Shown: positions 16,630 through 28,909 of the stretch, one piece after another
Layout: each line of letters starts with the position of its first letter
Numbering within the stretch: the first letter of the stretch is position 1
DNA from: Limnohabitans curvus
Lineage (GTDB): Bacteria > Pseudomonadota > Gammaproteobacteria > Burkholderiales > Burkholderiaceae_C
Reading direction: 5' to 3'
NCBI RefSeq assembly: GCF_003063475.1
Contig: NZ_NESP01000001.1
Span: forward strand, 62,001 to 126,000
DNA: 64,000 nt
The notes under the pieces: generated by a model
What the model saw: the letters and a program-made list of their open reading frames with translations, nothing else
Database searches by the model: none
What the model was told of the DNA's origin: nothing
Translations under genes and position numbers: made by a program

Positions 16630-17763
16630 TTAGCTCAAATGGCGCAATGGATGCGCTGATGCAGGCCAAGGGCTTTCAAAAAACGGCTGCACCATCGCGG
16701 GCGTCACATCGGCAATGTGAGCAGGCTGCCATTTGGGTGCGTGGTCTTTGTCCACTGCCAAAGCGCGAATCCCCTCCACCGTTTCGCTGCTCAAACCTCG
16801 GCGTGACAGGTGGTCTGTCTGAAAACAATGACGCACCAAATCGCGCTCCATGCGCAGGTCTTCAGCCAGTGTCATGTGGCGGCCACGGCGAATTTGCTCG
16901 AGCGTGACACACAGCATCAGCGGCGATTGATGGTGCAAGGCCTTCAAGGTTTGCACCGACCATTCATCTGTACCTTGCAAGGCTTGTTCCATCTCAGCGA
17001 CTGTGGCTAAGCCAAACACATTGGCGATGGGTGCGTTTTGCCACGCAGGCGTTTGAGCCAAAGCTTGCTCTGTCGCAGTCTTGCTTTGTGCACGCCACCA
17101 AGCCACCACAGCTTCGCCACTTGCCCAATCTTGCTGGCACAAACCGTCCCATAACGCGGGCAATGTGGATGAATCCATACACACATCGGCCAAGCCCACA
17201 TGCAGCGATTCGCCGCCACGCAGCACATGACCGGTAAGCGCCAAATATTCACCCATGTGCTCTGGGCATGTAGGACCACTGCAACGGCCTAAGAAATAAC
17301 CGCCACCTACATCAGGAAACAAACCAATGTGCGTCTCAGGCATGGCCATTTTGGTTCGCTCGGTGACCACGCGCAGCGCAGCGCCTTGGCTGATGCCCAT
17401 GCCGCCGCCCATGACGATGCCATCCATCAACGCGATGTAGGGTTTGGGGTAGTTTTGAATCAAATGGTTGAGGCTGTACTCCTCGGTGAAGAAATCTTCC
17501 AACGTCACATCACCGCTCATCGCCGCTTGGTGAAAGTAACGAATGTCACCGCCGGCGCAGAACGCACCGAAGGGACCTTCTTTGTTGCTGCCGCGCACCA
17601 CCACCGCCCTCACCTGCGCATCGTCTTGCCACTGTTGCAACACGTGGTTGAGCTCGCGCACCATGGCCAGCGAGAGCGCATTCAAAGCCTTGGGGCGATT
17701 GAGGGTGATCAGGCCTAAATGGCCCACACGCTCGGCGTGCACATCGGGGGTGTAAGTGGACAT
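16630..17763 (-). CDS. Enoyl-CoA hydratase/isomerase family protein, probable 3-hydroxyisobutyryl-CoA hydrolase
   Basis: A 377-residue crotonase-fold enzyme. The oxyanion-hole block GAFCAGGDIRYFHQAA (about residues 65-80), GIVMGGGMGISQGAALRVVTE and the catalytic-acid block MPETHIGLFPDVGGGYFLGR are those of 3-hydroxyisobutyryl-CoA hydrolases (valine breakdown), and the length (about 350-380) fits that group rather than 260-residue hydratases. The far C-terminal FFESPWP(A) is also typical. It stands alone, converging with the CoA transferase gene. Confidence 0.87.
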   Translation of the reverse strand: MSTYTPDVHAERVGHLGLITLNRPKALNALSLAMVRELNHVLQQWQDDAQVRAVVVRGSNKEGPFGAFCAGGDIRYFHQAAMSGDVTLEDFFTEEYSLNHLIQNYPKPYIALMDGIVMGGGMGISQGAALRVVTERTKMAMPETHIGLFPDVGGGYFLGRCSGPTCPEHMGEYLALTGHVLRGGESLHVGLADVCMDSSTLPALWDGLCQQDWASGEAVVAWWRAQSKTATEQALAQTPAWQNAPIANVFGLATVAEMEQALQGTDEWSVQTLKALHHQSPLMLCVTLEQIRRGRHMTLAEDLRMERDLVRHCFQTDHLSRRGLSSETVEGIRALAVDKDHAPKWQPAHIADVTPAMVQPFFESPWPASAHPLRHLS

Positions 17764-17863
17764 GGTGACTCCTTCGTCAAATACTTTGCTTGTATTTTCT
17801 TCAATTCAATATCGCCGCGAACACCTCACATGAACCCGCGCGACACATCGAAAGTCGAGACGT

Positions 17864-17894
17864 AAAAAAAGCCGAGGCATCAACCTCGGCTTTT
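17864..17894 (-). terminator. Intrinsic terminator of typA
   Basis: The stem AAAAGCCGAGG/CCTCGGCTTTT with a 6-base loop lies 17 bases after the typA stop. On the minus strand it ends in a run of seven T. Confidence 0.9.
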
Positions 17895-17910
17895 CGTACA
17901 AACAAGTGGA

Positions 17911-19728
<1,818 letters not shown>

Positions 19729-19742
19729 GCTTCTCTCTTCCT

Positions 19743-20768
19743 TTATGCCTGTTGGGCCAGCAGGGGCTGGTTGACAGGCGATCTTTCCAAAATTTGTTGA
19801 ATTTCAAGGGGACTCAACAATCGTCCCGGAATCAGTTCCCCCGCTTTGACATGGGCACTGCCCAGCAAAGCGTGTGGGTTTTCTCCAAACACACTCACGC
19901 GGTCCTGGTCTGCCCAAGCACCGCGACGACGCACGCCGCTCAAGAAGCGACCTGCATTCTCAGCATCCAACGTGACAGCCGTGTGATCTGACAACAGACA
20001 CTGCACAGGCATCAAACGCGCTTCGCGTTGGGGCTCGTCCATGGCGGTCAGGTCTTCCAAGGTCACACAATCCGCCTCGTCAAAAGGCCCCGTCGCCACG
20101 CGGCGCAAAGCGCTCAAATGGCCACAGCAACCCAAAGCCTCAGCAATGTCTTCACCCAAGGTGCGGATGTAGGTGCCTTTGCTACACGTCACGCGCAAAC
20201 GCAAAAATGGCGCATCACCTTCGAGCTGCATCTCGAGCAGCTCTAAGTCGTGAATCACCACATGACGAGGCTCGCGCTCGACGGTCTCGCCTGCACGGGC
20301 ATATTCATATAAGGCCTTGCCATCTTTTTTCAAGGCGCTGTACATGGGCGGCACTTGCGTGATCGGGCCCATGAAACGGTCCAGCACTTCCACCACTTGA
20401 CCCACGGTACAAGTGACAGGGCGCTGTTCAATGATCTCACCTTCGGCATCCGCAGTGCTGGTTTTCACACCTAAGCGCACTGTGGTTTCGTAGGTTTTGT
20501 CAGCATCCAAATGGAGCTGACTGAATTTGGTGGCGGCACCAAAACACAAAGGCAACACACCCGTCGCCAAAGGGTCGAGCGTGCCGGTATGGCCTGCTTT
20601 TTCAGCACGCAACAACCACTTGGCTTTTTGCAGGGCATCGTTGCTAGACAAACCGATGGGCTTATCCAGCAGCAACACGCCATGCACAGGGCGTCGTTGC
20701 ACCCGTACGCGCGGCATACGTGTGCTGGGAGCTTGGGTACTCCCTGATGACTGCCCAACGGCGCTCAT
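19743..20768 (-). CDS. truB: tRNA pseudouridine(55) synthase TruB
   Basis: A 341-residue enzyme that makes pseudouridine 55 in the tRNA T-loop. [17 protein letters not shown] and the catalytic motif [17 protein letters not shown] (Asp nucleophile) are intact, followed by the [17 protein letters not shown] block and a C-terminal PUA-like domain ending [10 protein letters not shown] choose the ATG at 20768, one base after the rbfA stop, over the longer in-frame start at 20807 that would overlap rbfA; homologs start near this point. Confidence 0.96.
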   Translation of the reverse strand: MSAVGQSSGSTQAPSTRMPRVRVQRRPVHGVLLLDKPIGLSSNDALQKAKWLLRAEKAGHTGTLDPLATGVLPLCFGAATKFSQLHLDADKTYETTVRLGVKTSTADAEGEIIEQRPVTCTVGQVVEVLDRFMGPITQVPPMYSALKKDGKALYEYARAGETVEREPRHVVIHDLELLEMQLEGDAPFLRLRVTCSKGTYIRTLGEDIAEALGCCGHLSALRRVATGPFDEADCVTLEDLTAMDEPQREARLMPVQCLLSDHTAVTLDAENAGRFLSGVRRRGAWADQDRVSVFGENPHALLGSAHVKAGELIPGRLLSPLEIQQILERSPVNQPLLAQQA

Positions 20769-20769
20769 G

Positions 20770-21141
20770 TCAGTCGTCCTTCGCTTTGGAGGCGACGGCC
20801 TTGGCAATCAAGGCGTTCATGTCTGACGCACGCTCCGGCGTGCGGTCGTACACAAAGTGCAAGGTAGGCACGGTGTGAATGTGCAAGCGCTTGAACAAGC
20901 CATTGCGCAGGAAACCTGCGGCTTGGTTCAAGCCCTCCCCTGTTTTCGCAGGGTCGCCATTCAACACGCTGAAATGCACTTTGGCATGGGCGTAATCAGG
21001 CGTGACTTCCACGCCTTGCAGCGTGACCATGCCCACGCGCGGGTCTTTCAACTCACGCGCGATCAACTCGGCCAGATCGCGCTGGATCTGGTCGGCCACT
21101 TGGTAGCTGCGGTTGGGGGTGCTGCTCGGTTTACGTGCCAT
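20770..21141 (-). CDS. rbfA: 30S ribosome-binding factor RbfA
   Basis: A 123-residue 16S rRNA maturation factor with a KH-like fold. Recognised by [46 protein letters not shown] and the C-terminal [20 protein letters not shown]. It lies between infB (19 bases upstream) and truB (1 base downstream) in the classic operon. Confidence 0.97.
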   Translation of the reverse strand: MARKPSSTPNRSYQVADQIQRDLAELIARELKDPRVGMVTLQGVEVTPDYAHAKVHFSVLNGDPAKTGEGLNQAAGFLRNGLFKRLHIHTVPTLHFVYDRTPERASDMNALIAKAVASKAKDD

Positions 21142-21160
21142 GCTTCATTGCACTGACGCT

Positions 21161-23998
21161 TTACAGCGTACGTGCCACCTCTTTGATTTCGAAGAATTCC
21201 AACACATCGCCTTCGACGATGTCGTTGTAGTTCTTGATGGTCAAACCGCACTCGAAGTTTTCTTTGACTTCTTTGGCGTCGTCTTTGAAACGCTTCAAGC
21301 TGTCGAGTTCGCCTGTGAAGACCACCACGTTGTTGCGCAACAAACGCAACTTCGCGTTGCGACGTACGAAACCAGAGGTGACCATACAACCCGCGATCGC
21401 ACCAATCTTGCTGACGCGCAGCACTTGGCGAATCTCGGCAGTACCGATGACTTCTTCTTTCTTATCGGGCGTCAACATGCCAGACATGGCAGCTTTGAGT
21501 TCGTCCACAGCGTCATAAATGATGTTGTAGTAACGAATGTCCACGCCATTGCTCTCGGCCAACTTGCGCGCACCGGCATCGGCACGGGTGTTGAAGCCAA
21601 TGATCACGGCCTTAGAAGCGATCGACAAGTTGACATCGCTCTCGCTGATGCCACCCACAGCGGCGTACACCAACTGAACTTTGACTTCGTCGGTCGACAA
21701 CTTGAGCAGCGAGGCAGCCAAAGCTTCTTGCGAACCTTGCACGTCGGCTTTGACGATGATGGGCAACAGCTTGACTTCGCCAGACGTCATGTCGGAGAAC
21801 ATGTTCTCCAACTTCGACGCTTGTTGCTTGGCCAACTTGGTGTTGCGCACTTTGCCTGCACGGTAAGTTGCGATTTCGCGGGCACGACGCTCGTCGGTCA
21901 TGACCATGAATTCGTCACCGGCTTGTGGCACTTCGGTGAGGCCTTGAATCTCGACTGGAATGGATGGGCCAGCCGATTTGATCGGCTTGCCGTTCTCGTC
22001 CAACATGGCGCGCACGCGGCCATAGGTTTGACCGCCCAAGACCACGTCGCCAACATTGAGCGTACCGGACTGAACCAGCACCGTGGCCACAGGACCGCGA
22101 CCTTTGTCCAGACGCGCTTCGATCACCAAGCCTTTGGCCATGGCGTCGACAGGCGCTTTGAGTTCGAGCACTTCGGCTTGCAAGAGCACTTGCTCCAGCA
22201 ACTCGTCGATGCCGGCACCGGTTTTGGCAGAGACTTCACAGAACGGTGAATCACCACCGAACTCTTCAGGCACCACTTCTTCAGCCACCAATTCGCCTTT
22301 GACGCGCTCTGGGTTGGCACCGGGCTTATCGATCTTGTTGACCGCCACCACGATTGGCACACCCGCCGCTTTCGCGTGCTTGATGGCTTCTTTGGTTTGC
22401 GGCATCACGCCGTCGTCCGCCGCCACCACCAAGATGACGATGTCGGTGGCTTTGGCACCGCGTGCACGCATGGCCGTGAAGGCCTCGTGACCGGGCGTGT
22501 CCAAGAAGGAAATCATGCCGCGTGGTGTTTCCACGTGGTAAGCGCCAATGTGTTGGGTAATGCCACCGGCTTCGCCCGACGCAACTTTGGCGCGACGGAT
22601 GTAGTCCAGCAACGAGGTTTTACCGTGGTCCACGTGGCCCATGACCGTCACCACAGGGGCGCGTGTCAAAGACTCGGCTTGATGGCCGGACGCTTCTTCT
22701 TCGGTAAAGGCTTCTGGATCGTCCAGTGCAGCAATCACGGCCTTATGACCCAACTCTTCCACCAAAATCATGGCGGTGTCTTGGTCCAAAGGCTGGTTGA
22801 TGGTGGCCATTTGTCCAAGTTTCATCAACTGTTTGATCACTTCAGAGGCTTTGATGGCCATCTTGTGGGCCAACTCGCCCACGGTGATGGTTTCTGGCAC
22901 GTGCACTTCGAGCACGCGTGCTTCGACGGGTGCTTGTGGTGCGCGGTCATCGTCGCGGTCGCGGTCACGGCGGCCTTTGGGGCCTCCACGCCAGCTGTTG
23001 CGGCCCACACCACCACTCGCGTCACCGCGTGTTTTGATGGCTTTCTTTTTGGCTTGTTCGTCGGCCCAGCTGGAAGACAGCTTGGCGCTCTTGACTTCTT
23101 TGTTGCCAGGTGCAGCGGCGGTGCCAGGGGCTGCAGGTGCGCCTGGACGGGCACCTGGAGTGCCTGCCGGCTTGTGCAGCGTACCTTTGATGGCTTTGGG
23201 GTCTGGCGTTGGCTCAGGCTTTTTAGCCACCATCTGCTTTTGTGGCGTGCTCATCATCAAGCGAATCGCTTCGGCTTCAGCCAAGGCTTTGCGACGACGA
23301 GAATCCAAATCAGCAGCGCGAGCCGTGTCTTCATCGGCACGTGCCTTAGAAGCCGCAGCGGCTTCCACACGCGCAGCTTCAGCGGCTTGCGCTTTGGCGT
23401 CGACAACGGGTTCAGAGGGTTCAGCTTTGGCTTCGGACGCAACAGCTTCCACCACCACAGCAGCTTCGGCTTGCGCTTTGGCTTTGGCGGCTTCTTGTTT
23501 GGCCTGCTCTTTGGCTTCTTGCTCTTCGCGCAGACGGCGTTTTTCGGCCAGCTCTTCTTCTTGACGACGGATCAGCTCAGCTTGGCGGCGTGCTTCTTCT
23601 TCACGTCGGGCCAACTCGGCATGGTCAATCGCAGGCACAACAGGCTCTTGCACTGCAACAGGTGCGGGTGCGGCTTGGACTTCTGCCGCCTCGTCTTCAT
23701 CGCGCTTGACGAAGGTGCGTTTTTTACGCACTTCCACTTGGATGGTGCGGGCTTTGCCTGTGGCGTCGGCTTGTTTGATCTCGGTGGTCGATTTCTTGAC
23801 CAAGGTGATTTTCTTGCGCTCGGGCGATGCTGTGCCATGGCTGGCTTGCAAGTGGCTCAAGAGCATTTGTTTGTCGCCCTCTGTCAGCACATCGCTGGCA
23901 GAAGCTTTGGCAACACCGGCTGCCTTGAGCTGGTCAAGCAGGGTGTCGGTTGGTTTTTTGAGTTCGCTGGCAAACTCGGCTACGGTCGTACTGGACAT
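21161..23998 (-). CDS. infB: Translation initiation factor IF-2
   Basis: A 945-residue GTPase that brings initiator tRNA to the 30S subunit. The N-terminal IF2_N domain ([23 protein letters not shown]) is followed by a long Ala/Glu/Lys-rich coiled-coil linker (about residues 130-300), a second IF2_N-type domain ([17 protein letters not shown]) and the G domain: GHVDHGKTS near residue 455, DTPGHEAF near 500 and NKIDKP near 556. Domains II-IV and the C-terminal fMet-tRNA-binding domain are complete. The long linker makes it longer than the E. coli protein (890). Confidence 0.98.
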   Translation of the reverse strand: MSSTTVAEFASELKKPTDTLLDQLKAAGVAKASASDVLTEGDKQMLLSHLQASHGTASPERKKITLVKKSTTEIKQADATGKARTIQVEVRKKRTFVKRDEDEAAEVQAAPAPVAVQEPVVPAIDHAELARREEEARRQAELIRRQEEELAEKRRLREEQEAKEQAKQEAAKAKAQAEAAVVVEAVASEAKAEPSEPVVDAKAQAAEAARVEAAAASKARADEDTARAADLDSRRRKALAEAEAIRLMMSTPQKQMVAKKPEPTPDPKAIKGTLHKPAGTPGARPGAPAAPGTAAAPGNKEVKSAKLSSSWADEQAKKKAIKTRGDASGGVGRNSWRGGPKGRRDRDRDDDRAPQAPVEARVLEVHVPETITVGELAHKMAIKASEVIKQLMKLGQMATINQPLDQDTAMILVEELGHKAVIAALDDPEAFTEEEASGHQAESLTRAPVVTVMGHVDHGKTSLLDYIRRAKVASGEAGGITQHIGAYHVETPRGMISFLDTPGHEAFTAMRARGAKATDIVILVVAADDGVMPQTKEAIKHAKAAGVPIVVAVNKIDKPGANPERVKGELVAEEVVPEEFGGDSPFCEVSAKTGAGIDELLEQVLLQAEVLELKAPVDAMAKGLVIEARLDKGRGPVATVLVQSGTLNVGDVVLGGQTYGRVRAMLDENGKPIKSAGPSIPVEIQGLTEVPQAGDEFMVMTDERRAREIATYRAGKVRNTKLAKQQASKLENMFSDMTSGEVKLLPIIVKADVQGSQEALAASLLKLSTDEVKVQLVYAAVGGISESDVNLSIASKAVIIGFNTRADAGARKLAESNGVDIRYYNIIYDAVDELKAAMSGMLTPDKKEEVIGTAEIRQVLRVSKIGAIAGCMVTSGFVRRNAKLRLLRNNVVVFTGELDSLKRFKDDAKEVKENFECGLTIKNYNDIVEGDVLEFFEIKEVARTL

Positions 23999-24022
23999 AT
24001 GTGATCTTCCTCGCCATGACCA

Positions 24023-25507
24023 TTACTCTTGACCCGTGAACCAATGTTCACGTGCCTTCAAGATCAGGGCTTTGGCCTCTTCTTCGCTTTGGCCGGTAAT
24101 GGCTGTGAGCTCGTCTACGGCCAAATCGGCCAAATCGTCACGGGTGTGTACGCCGCTCTCAGCCAACTGGGGCAAGAACTCCGCATTCAATCCTTCGAGG
24201 TCGCGCAAATCTTGCGAAACTTCTTCGACGCTCTCTTCGCGTGCAATTTCCATGGTGAGCAGCGCATCCTTGGCACGTGTGCGCAACTCGTTGACGGTGT
24301 CTTCGTCAAAGCTTTCGATTTCCAACATCTCTTGCAATGGCACATAAGCCACTTCTTCGAGGCTGGTGAAACCTTCTTCAATCAAGATGTCAGCGACTTC
24401 TTGGTCCACGTCCAACTTGGCCATGAACAATTCACGGATGCTGAACGTTTCGTCAGCTTGCTTCTGAGCAGACTCAGCGGCATCCATGATGTTGATTTTC
24501 CAGCCGGTCAACTCAGCAGCCAAACGCACGTTTTGGCCGCCACGACCGATGGCGATGGCGAGGTTTTCTTCGTCCACTACCACGTCCATGGCGTGACGCT
24601 CTTCGTCCACCACGATGGAGCTGACGTTGGCAGGCGCCAAAGCACCAATCACGAATTGAGCTGGGTCTTCGCTCCACAACACGATGTCCACGCGTTCGCC
24701 AGCGAGCTCGGTGGTCACCGCGTTCACGCGGGTGCCACGCACGCCCACGCAAGTACCGATGGGGTCCACGCGTTTGTCATGAGAGATCACAGCGATCTTG
24801 GCGCGTGAACCCGCGTCACGGGCGCATGATTTGATTTCCAACATGCCTTGTTCAATTTCTGGCACTTCGTGGCGGAACAACTCCACCATGAACTCAGGCG
24901 CCGAACGCGACAAGATGATGGGCGCACCGCGCAAAGTCAAGTCCACTTCCATGATCATGGCGCGCACACGGTCACCACTGCGGAAGTTTTCTTTAGGAAT
25001 CATTTCGCTGCGACGCAAACGGCCTTCCACGCGACCGGACTCAACAATCAGGTCACCCTTGTCCATGCGCTTGACGGTACCGACAAAAATCTTGTCGCCA
25101 CGCGACATGAAATCGTTCAACAGCATCTCACGCTCAGCGTCGCGGATTTTTTGCAAGATCACTTGCTTGGCAGCCATCGCACCGATGCGCCCGATGGGCA
25201 AGGACTCGACGCCCTCTTCGATGTATTCGCCTTCTTCGACGTCAGCCACGCGCTCGCGGGCGTCCATCAACATTTCTTCGGCTTCAGGGTTTTGCAAACC
25301 AGCTTCGTCAGGCACCACCAACCAACGGCGGAAAGTTTCGTACTCGCCCGTGTCGCGGTCCATCGCCACGCGAATGTCCACATCACCTTCGTACAGCTTT
25401 TTGGTGGCTTGGGCCAACGCCAACTCGACGGCGCCAAACACCACATCGCGTTCGACGTTTTTCTCGCGCGAGATTGCCTCGACCAACATCAACATTTCGC
25501 GGTTCAT
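24023..25507 (-). CDS. nusA: Transcription termination/antitermination factor NusA
   Basis: A 494-residue factor that binds RNA polymerase and modulates pausing, termination and rRNA antitermination. Order: N-terminal RNAP-binding domain ([20 protein letters not shown]), S1 domain ([14 protein letters not shown]), KH domains ([18 protein letters not shown] and [21 protein letters not shown]) and two acidic C-terminal repeats ([42 protein letters not shown]) as in gamma/betaproteobacterial NusA. It lies 24 bases upstream of infB. Confidence 0.98.
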   Translation of the reverse strand: MNREMLMLVEAISREKNVERDVVFGAVELALAQATKKLYEGDVDIRVAMDRDTGEYETFRRWLVVPDEAGLQNPEAEEMLMDARERVADVEEGEYIEEGVESLPIGRIGAMAAKQVILQKIRDAEREMLLNDFMSRGDKIFVGTVKRMDKGDLIVESGRVEGRLRRSEMIPKENFRSGDRVRAMIMEVDLTLRGAPIILSRSAPEFMVELFRHEVPEIEQGMLEIKSCARDAGSRAKIAVISHDKRVDPIGTCVGVRGTRVNAVTTELAGERVDIVLWSEDPAQFVIGALAPANVSSIVVDEERHAMDVVVDEENLAIAIGRGGQNVRLAAELTGWKINIMDAAESAQKQADETFSIRELFMAKLDVDQEVADILIEEGFTSLEEVAYVPLQEMLEIESFDEDTVNELRTRAKDALLTMEIAREESVEEVSQDLRDLEGLNAEFLPQLAESGVHTRDDLADLAVDELTAITGQSEEEAKALILKAREHWFTGQE

Positions 25508-25535
25508 GATCGGTTACTCCTTCTCTTACCTATGT

Positions 25536-26096
25536 TCAACGGGGCTTTTTGCCCTTGAAATCCACAATCGGAGCCAGACGTGCTTCTCGCAGTTCGTCCA
25601 GCGTGAAACCCAGTGCGTGAACTGGCATTTCGGCTAATCTTTTGGGGCTGACTTTTTGACCAGGCTTGGCCTTGACTTCATCACGCCAGGTGATTTGCCA
25701 GCCTGCACCATCGTCGGTACGCTCTAAAGTGCCACGGAATTTTTTACGGGTTGCCGACACTTGACCAGCAGCGGCTGCACCAATAGGCGCTTTGAGCGTG
25801 AGGTCCACCTCTTCGCCCACAAAGCGCTCGAAATCAGCTTGGTGACGCAAAGGGCGATCAATGCCGGGGGAGGACACCTCAAGGCGGGCGTATTCGGCGC
25901 CATCGACTTCCAGCGCAAATTGCAGCTGGCGCGTGACGCGCTCGCAATCTTCCACATTGATGGGCTGCACAGGCGTGTCAGCCGTCCAAGGCATGTCGAT
26001 GGTGATGCGCAAGAGTCCCCCGGCGGAGCGTTCAATCTCTACCAGGTCGTAACCTAAGCCGGTCACTGTTTGTTCTACGGTTTGCTGCAAACTCAC
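25536..26096 (-). CDS. rimP: Ribosome maturation factor RimP
   Basis: A 186-residue protein needed for 30S assembly. The N-terminal domain carries LGYDLVEIERSAGGLLRITIDMP and INVEDCERVTRQLQFALEV; the block LEVSSPGIDRPLRHQADFERFVGEEVDLTL is diagnostic of RimP. The C-terminal SH3-like domain ends IVDFKGKKPR. First gene of the rimP-nusA-infB-rbfA-truB operon; its promoter should lie within about 26100-26230, where the upstream operon's terminator also sits. Confidence 0.97.
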   Translation of the reverse strand: MSLQQTVEQTVTGLGYDLVEIERSAGGLLRITIDMPWTADTPVQPINVEDCERVTRQLQFALEVDGAEYARLEVSSPGIDRPLRHQADFERFVGEEVDLTLKAPIGAAAAGQVSATRKKFRGTLERTDDGAGWQITWRDEVKAKPGQKVSPKRLAEMPVHALGFTLDELREARLAPIVDFKGKKPR

Positions 26097-26137
26097 GTCG
26101 ACGAATAGCCTTCAAAATCAAGTGTTCAAAAAACAAA

Positions 26138-26180
26138 CGACCAAAAAAAACGAGCGGTAATTACCCGCCCGTTTGGTCGT
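26138..26180 (-). terminator. Nested inverted-repeat terminator of the yej operon
   Basis: An outer 9-bp arm pair (ACGACCAAA at 26138-26146; TTTGGTCGT at 26172-26180) encloses a second stem (CGAGCGG...CCCGCCCG). On the minus strand the inner stem is followed by eight T. It lies 55 bases after the ABC ATPase stop and immediately upstream of rimP. Confidence 0.8.
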
Positions 26181-26234
26181 GAAGCGCACATTGTAGCGCC
26201 TAAATGCTTGATTATCAAAGGATAAAAGGTATTT

Positions 26235-27869
26235 TTAGGCCTCGGCCCCTACCAAAATCTTCGTATACGGAGCTTGTGGGTTGTTCAAGATTTGGTCAAA
26301 CGTACCCGCCTCCACCACCTTCCCGGCTTGCATCACCATCACATGGTGTGCCATGGCGCGAATCACTGACACATCATGGGTGATGAGTAAGTAGCTCAAA
26401 CCCCGCTCCCGCTGGAGCTTTTGCAGCAATTGCAAGACCTGCAACTGGGTCGTGGCATCCAAGGCACTGGTGGGCTCATCTAGCACCAACACCTGCGGCT
26501 CGATCACCAAAGCACGGGCAATCGCCAAACGCTGACGTTGACCGCCCGAAAATTCGTGGGGGTAGCGCTGCAACAGGCCTGGAAATTCGGTTTCAGTCAA
26601 ACCGACAGCCGCCAAAGTTACCAAAATGCGGCGCAAACGGCCTAACGCGTCCAGCTCGGGGGCGTGCAGAGTCAAGCCCTCAGACACCAGCTCTTGCACG
26701 TTCATGCGGGGTGACAAGGACGAAAACGGGTCTTGGAACACCACTTGCACTTTGCGGCGCAGCGATAAGTCTTGTGCGGACTTGCCTTGCCAAGCCGCAC
26801 CGTCGATGGTGAGCGTGCCCTTGGAAGGCATCAATCCAAGCGCCGCCAAAGCCAAGGTGGTTTTCCCGGAGCCCGACTCGCCAATCACGCCCAAGGTTTG
26901 CCCAGCACGCAAGTCAAAACTGGCAGCTTGAACTGCGACAAAGTGATCGCCTTTGAACCAGCCTTTCCAGCCTGAGCGCCGAATGGGGTAGCTCACCCGC
27001 AAGCCCTTGGCTTGCATGACGATTGGCGCGTTGGCATTGGCGTCCACCACATTTCGAGGCGGCTGACTGTTGATCAAGCGTTGTGTGTAGGGGTGTTCTG
27101 GATAAGTCAGCACCGCATCAACAGCGCCCGACTCCACCACCACACCCTTTTCCATGACCAACACTTGGTCCGCAAAACGACGCACGGTGTTGAGGTCATG
27201 CGTGATGAGCAACACGGCCATGCCAAAACGTTTTTGCAAATCGTTGAGCAAATCCAAAATTTGCGCACGCAGCGACACATCCAAAGCAGTGGTCGGCTCA
27301 TCGGCCACCAACAAGCGTGGACGGCAAGCCAAGGCCATGGCAATCATCACGCGTTGGCGTTGACCACCCGAGAGCTGATGCGGGTAGGCACTGGCACGGC
27401 GCACCGGTTCAGGGATGCCTGTGAGGTTGAGTAACTCCACGGCTTCGTGCCAGGCTTCTTCGCGCGTCATGCCGCGTTTGAGCTCTAGCACCTCAGCGAT
27501 TTGGTCACCCACCATCATCAAGGGGTTCAAGGCCGTCATCGGTTCTTGGAACACAAAGGCAATGTCTTGGCCGCGAATGTGGACCAACTGACGCTCGCTG
27601 AGCTTGACCAAGTCATGCGTGTGCGGTGCATCGGTGGCTTCGGGGTGCAGGGTGTCGGCATCTTGCGCAGTCCACAGCACACGGCCAGACACGCGCGCGC
27701 CTTCAAGCAGCTTCACAAAACTGAGTGCGGTCACGCTTTTGCCCGAACCCGACTCACCCACCAAGGCCAGCTTTTCACCCAGGTCTAAGTTGAAGCTGAT
27801 GCCTTTGACGACATCTTCATTTTGAAAGCCGATGCGCAAATCGCGCACCTGAAGCAAAGGCAATCTCAT
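26235..27869 (-). CDS. yejF: Peptide ABC transporter ATPase with two nucleotide-binding domains (YejF-like)
   Basis: A 544-residue ATPase with two tandem ABC domains. Each has a Walker A (GESGSGKS near residue 40; GESGSGKTT near 335), signature (LSGGQRQRV; FSGGQRQRL) and Walker B (LLVADEPTTALD; VLVLDEPTSALD). The start is taken as the ATG at 27869, which overlaps the permease stop as ATGA; the longer in-frame extension to 27977 runs inside the permease gene and lacks homology. It energises import of oligopeptides by the YejABEF complex. Confidence 0.93.
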   Translation of the reverse strand: MRLPLLQVRDLRIGFQNEDVVKGISFNLDLGEKLALVGESGSGKSVTALSFVKLLEGARVSGRVLWTAQDADTLHPEATDAPHTHDLVKLSERQLVHIRGQDIAFVFQEPMTALNPLMMVGDQIAEVLELKRGMTREEAWHEAVELLNLTGIPEPVRRASAYPHQLSGGQRQRVMIAMALACRPRLLVADEPTTALDVSLRAQILDLLNDLQKRFGMAVLLITHDLNTVRRFADQVLVMEKGVVVESGAVDAVLTYPEHPYTQRLINSQPPRNVVDANANAPIVMQAKGLRVSYPIRRSGWKGWFKGDHFVAVQAASFDLRAGQTLGVIGESGSGKTTLALAALGLMPSKGTLTIDGAAWQGKSAQDLSLRRKVQVVFQDPFSSLSPRMNVQELVSEGLTLHAPELDALGRLRRILVTLAAVGLTETEFPGLLQRYPHEFSGGQRQRLAIARALVIEPQVLVLDEPTSALDATTQLQVLQLLQKLQRERGLSYLLITHDVSVIRAMAHHVMVMQAGKVVEAGTFDQILNNPQAPYTKILVGAEA

Positions 27870-28909
27870 GGGCGTGCCTTTCTGGGGTCCAGCGCATCGC
27901 GCAGCGCGTCCCCCATGAAGGTCAGCAGCATCAAGGTGACGACCAACACCGCAAAGGTGGACAGAGAAATCCACCACGCATCGATGTTGTTTTTACCCTG
28001 TGCCAACAGCTCACCCAAGCTGGGCGTCCCCGGTGGCACACCCAACCCTAAGAAGTCTAAGGAAGTGAGCGACAAGATGGCCGCGCTCATGCGAAACGGC
28101 AAAAACGTGACCACGGGCGTCAAGCTGTTGGGCAGCACATGGCGCCACATGATTTGCGCGTCTGACAAGCCCAGCGCACGCGCGGCGCGCACATAGTCAA
28201 GCTGACGGTTGCGCAAGAACTCGGCGCGCACATAGTCAGACAAGCCCATCCAGCCAAACAAGCCCAACAAAATCAGCAACAAGGTGATGCTCGGGTCGAA
28301 CACTGCTGAAAAGATGATGAGCAAATAGAGCTCGGGCATGGCGCTCCACACCTCGATGAAGCGCTGCATGGCCAAGTCGGTCTTGCCGCCAAAAAAGCCT
28401 TGCAAGGCACCGGTCAAGATGCCAATGACGGTGCCAAACAAGGTCAGCGCCAAGGCAAACAAGACAGAGATGCGAAAACCATAAAGCAAACGAGCCAGTA
28501 CATCGCGACCGCGGTCGTCTGTGCCAAACCAGTTGTCCGCCGAAGGTGGCGCGGGATTGGGCGTGGCAGCAAAGTAGTTGAGCGTGCTGTGGTGGTAAGG
28601 AACGAGCGGGTACAAGGCCCAGTTGCCGGGCTTGTCAAACTGAGCTTGAATAAACGGGTCGAGGTAGTCGGTGGGCGTGTCGAAGTCGCCACCGAAGGTC
28701 GTCTCCGGCTGGTTGTGCACGATGGGCATGTAAAAGCTGCCGTTGTAGCGGGCCAGCAAAGGCTTGTCGTTGCACAACACTTCTGCCAGCAAACTCAAGC
28801 CAAAGAAGAACACAAACAACACCAAGCTGTAAAAGCCAAGGCGGTTGTGCCTGAACCGCAGCCAAGCGCGCTGGGTGGGCGACAAAGATGCTTCAGTCGA
28901 ATTTGACAC
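27866..28909 (-). CDS. yejE: Peptide ABC transporter permease (YejE-like)
   Basis: A 347-residue inner-membrane permease. The N-terminal SLSPTQRAWLRFRHNRLGFYSLVLF and CNDKPLLARYNGSFYMP match YejE, as do RDVLARLLYGFRISVLFAL and the cytoplasmic EAA-like loop ([26 protein letters not shown]). The GTG at 28909 is chosen as start: a GGTGG precedes it and the protein then begins like E. coli YejE; in-frame ATGs at 28927 and 28963 are alternatives. It overlaps the yejB end by 17 bases. Confidence 0.9.
   Translation of the reverse strand: MSNSTEASLSPTQRAWLRFRHNRLGFYSLVLFVFFFGLSLLAEVLCNDKPLLARYNGSFYMPIVHNQPETTFGGDFDTPTDYLDPFIQAQFDKPGNWALYPLVPYHHSTLNYFAATPNPAPPSADNWFGTDDRGRDVLARLLYGFRISVLFALALTLFGTVIGILTGALQGFFGGKTDLAMQRFIEVWSAMPELYLLIIFSAVFDPSITLLLILLGLFGWMGLSDYVRAEFLRNRQLDYVRAARALGLSDAQIMWRHVLPNSLTPVVTFLPFRMSAAILSLTSLDFLGLGVPPGTPSLGELLAQGKNNIDAWWISLSTFAVLVVTLMLLTFMGDALRDALDPRKARP

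Noticed and set aside
20768..20807. Longer truB start at 20807
   Set aside because: It would overlap rbfA by 38 bases, and the added residues are low-complexity; the ATG one base after the rbfA stop fits operon spacing.
21113..22249. Long plus-strand ORF opposite infB (378 codons) and the 542-codon ORF at 22376-24004
   Set aside because: They mirror infB on the other strand; composition is an artefact of its codon bias (His/Phe/Gly-rich) and no domain is seen.
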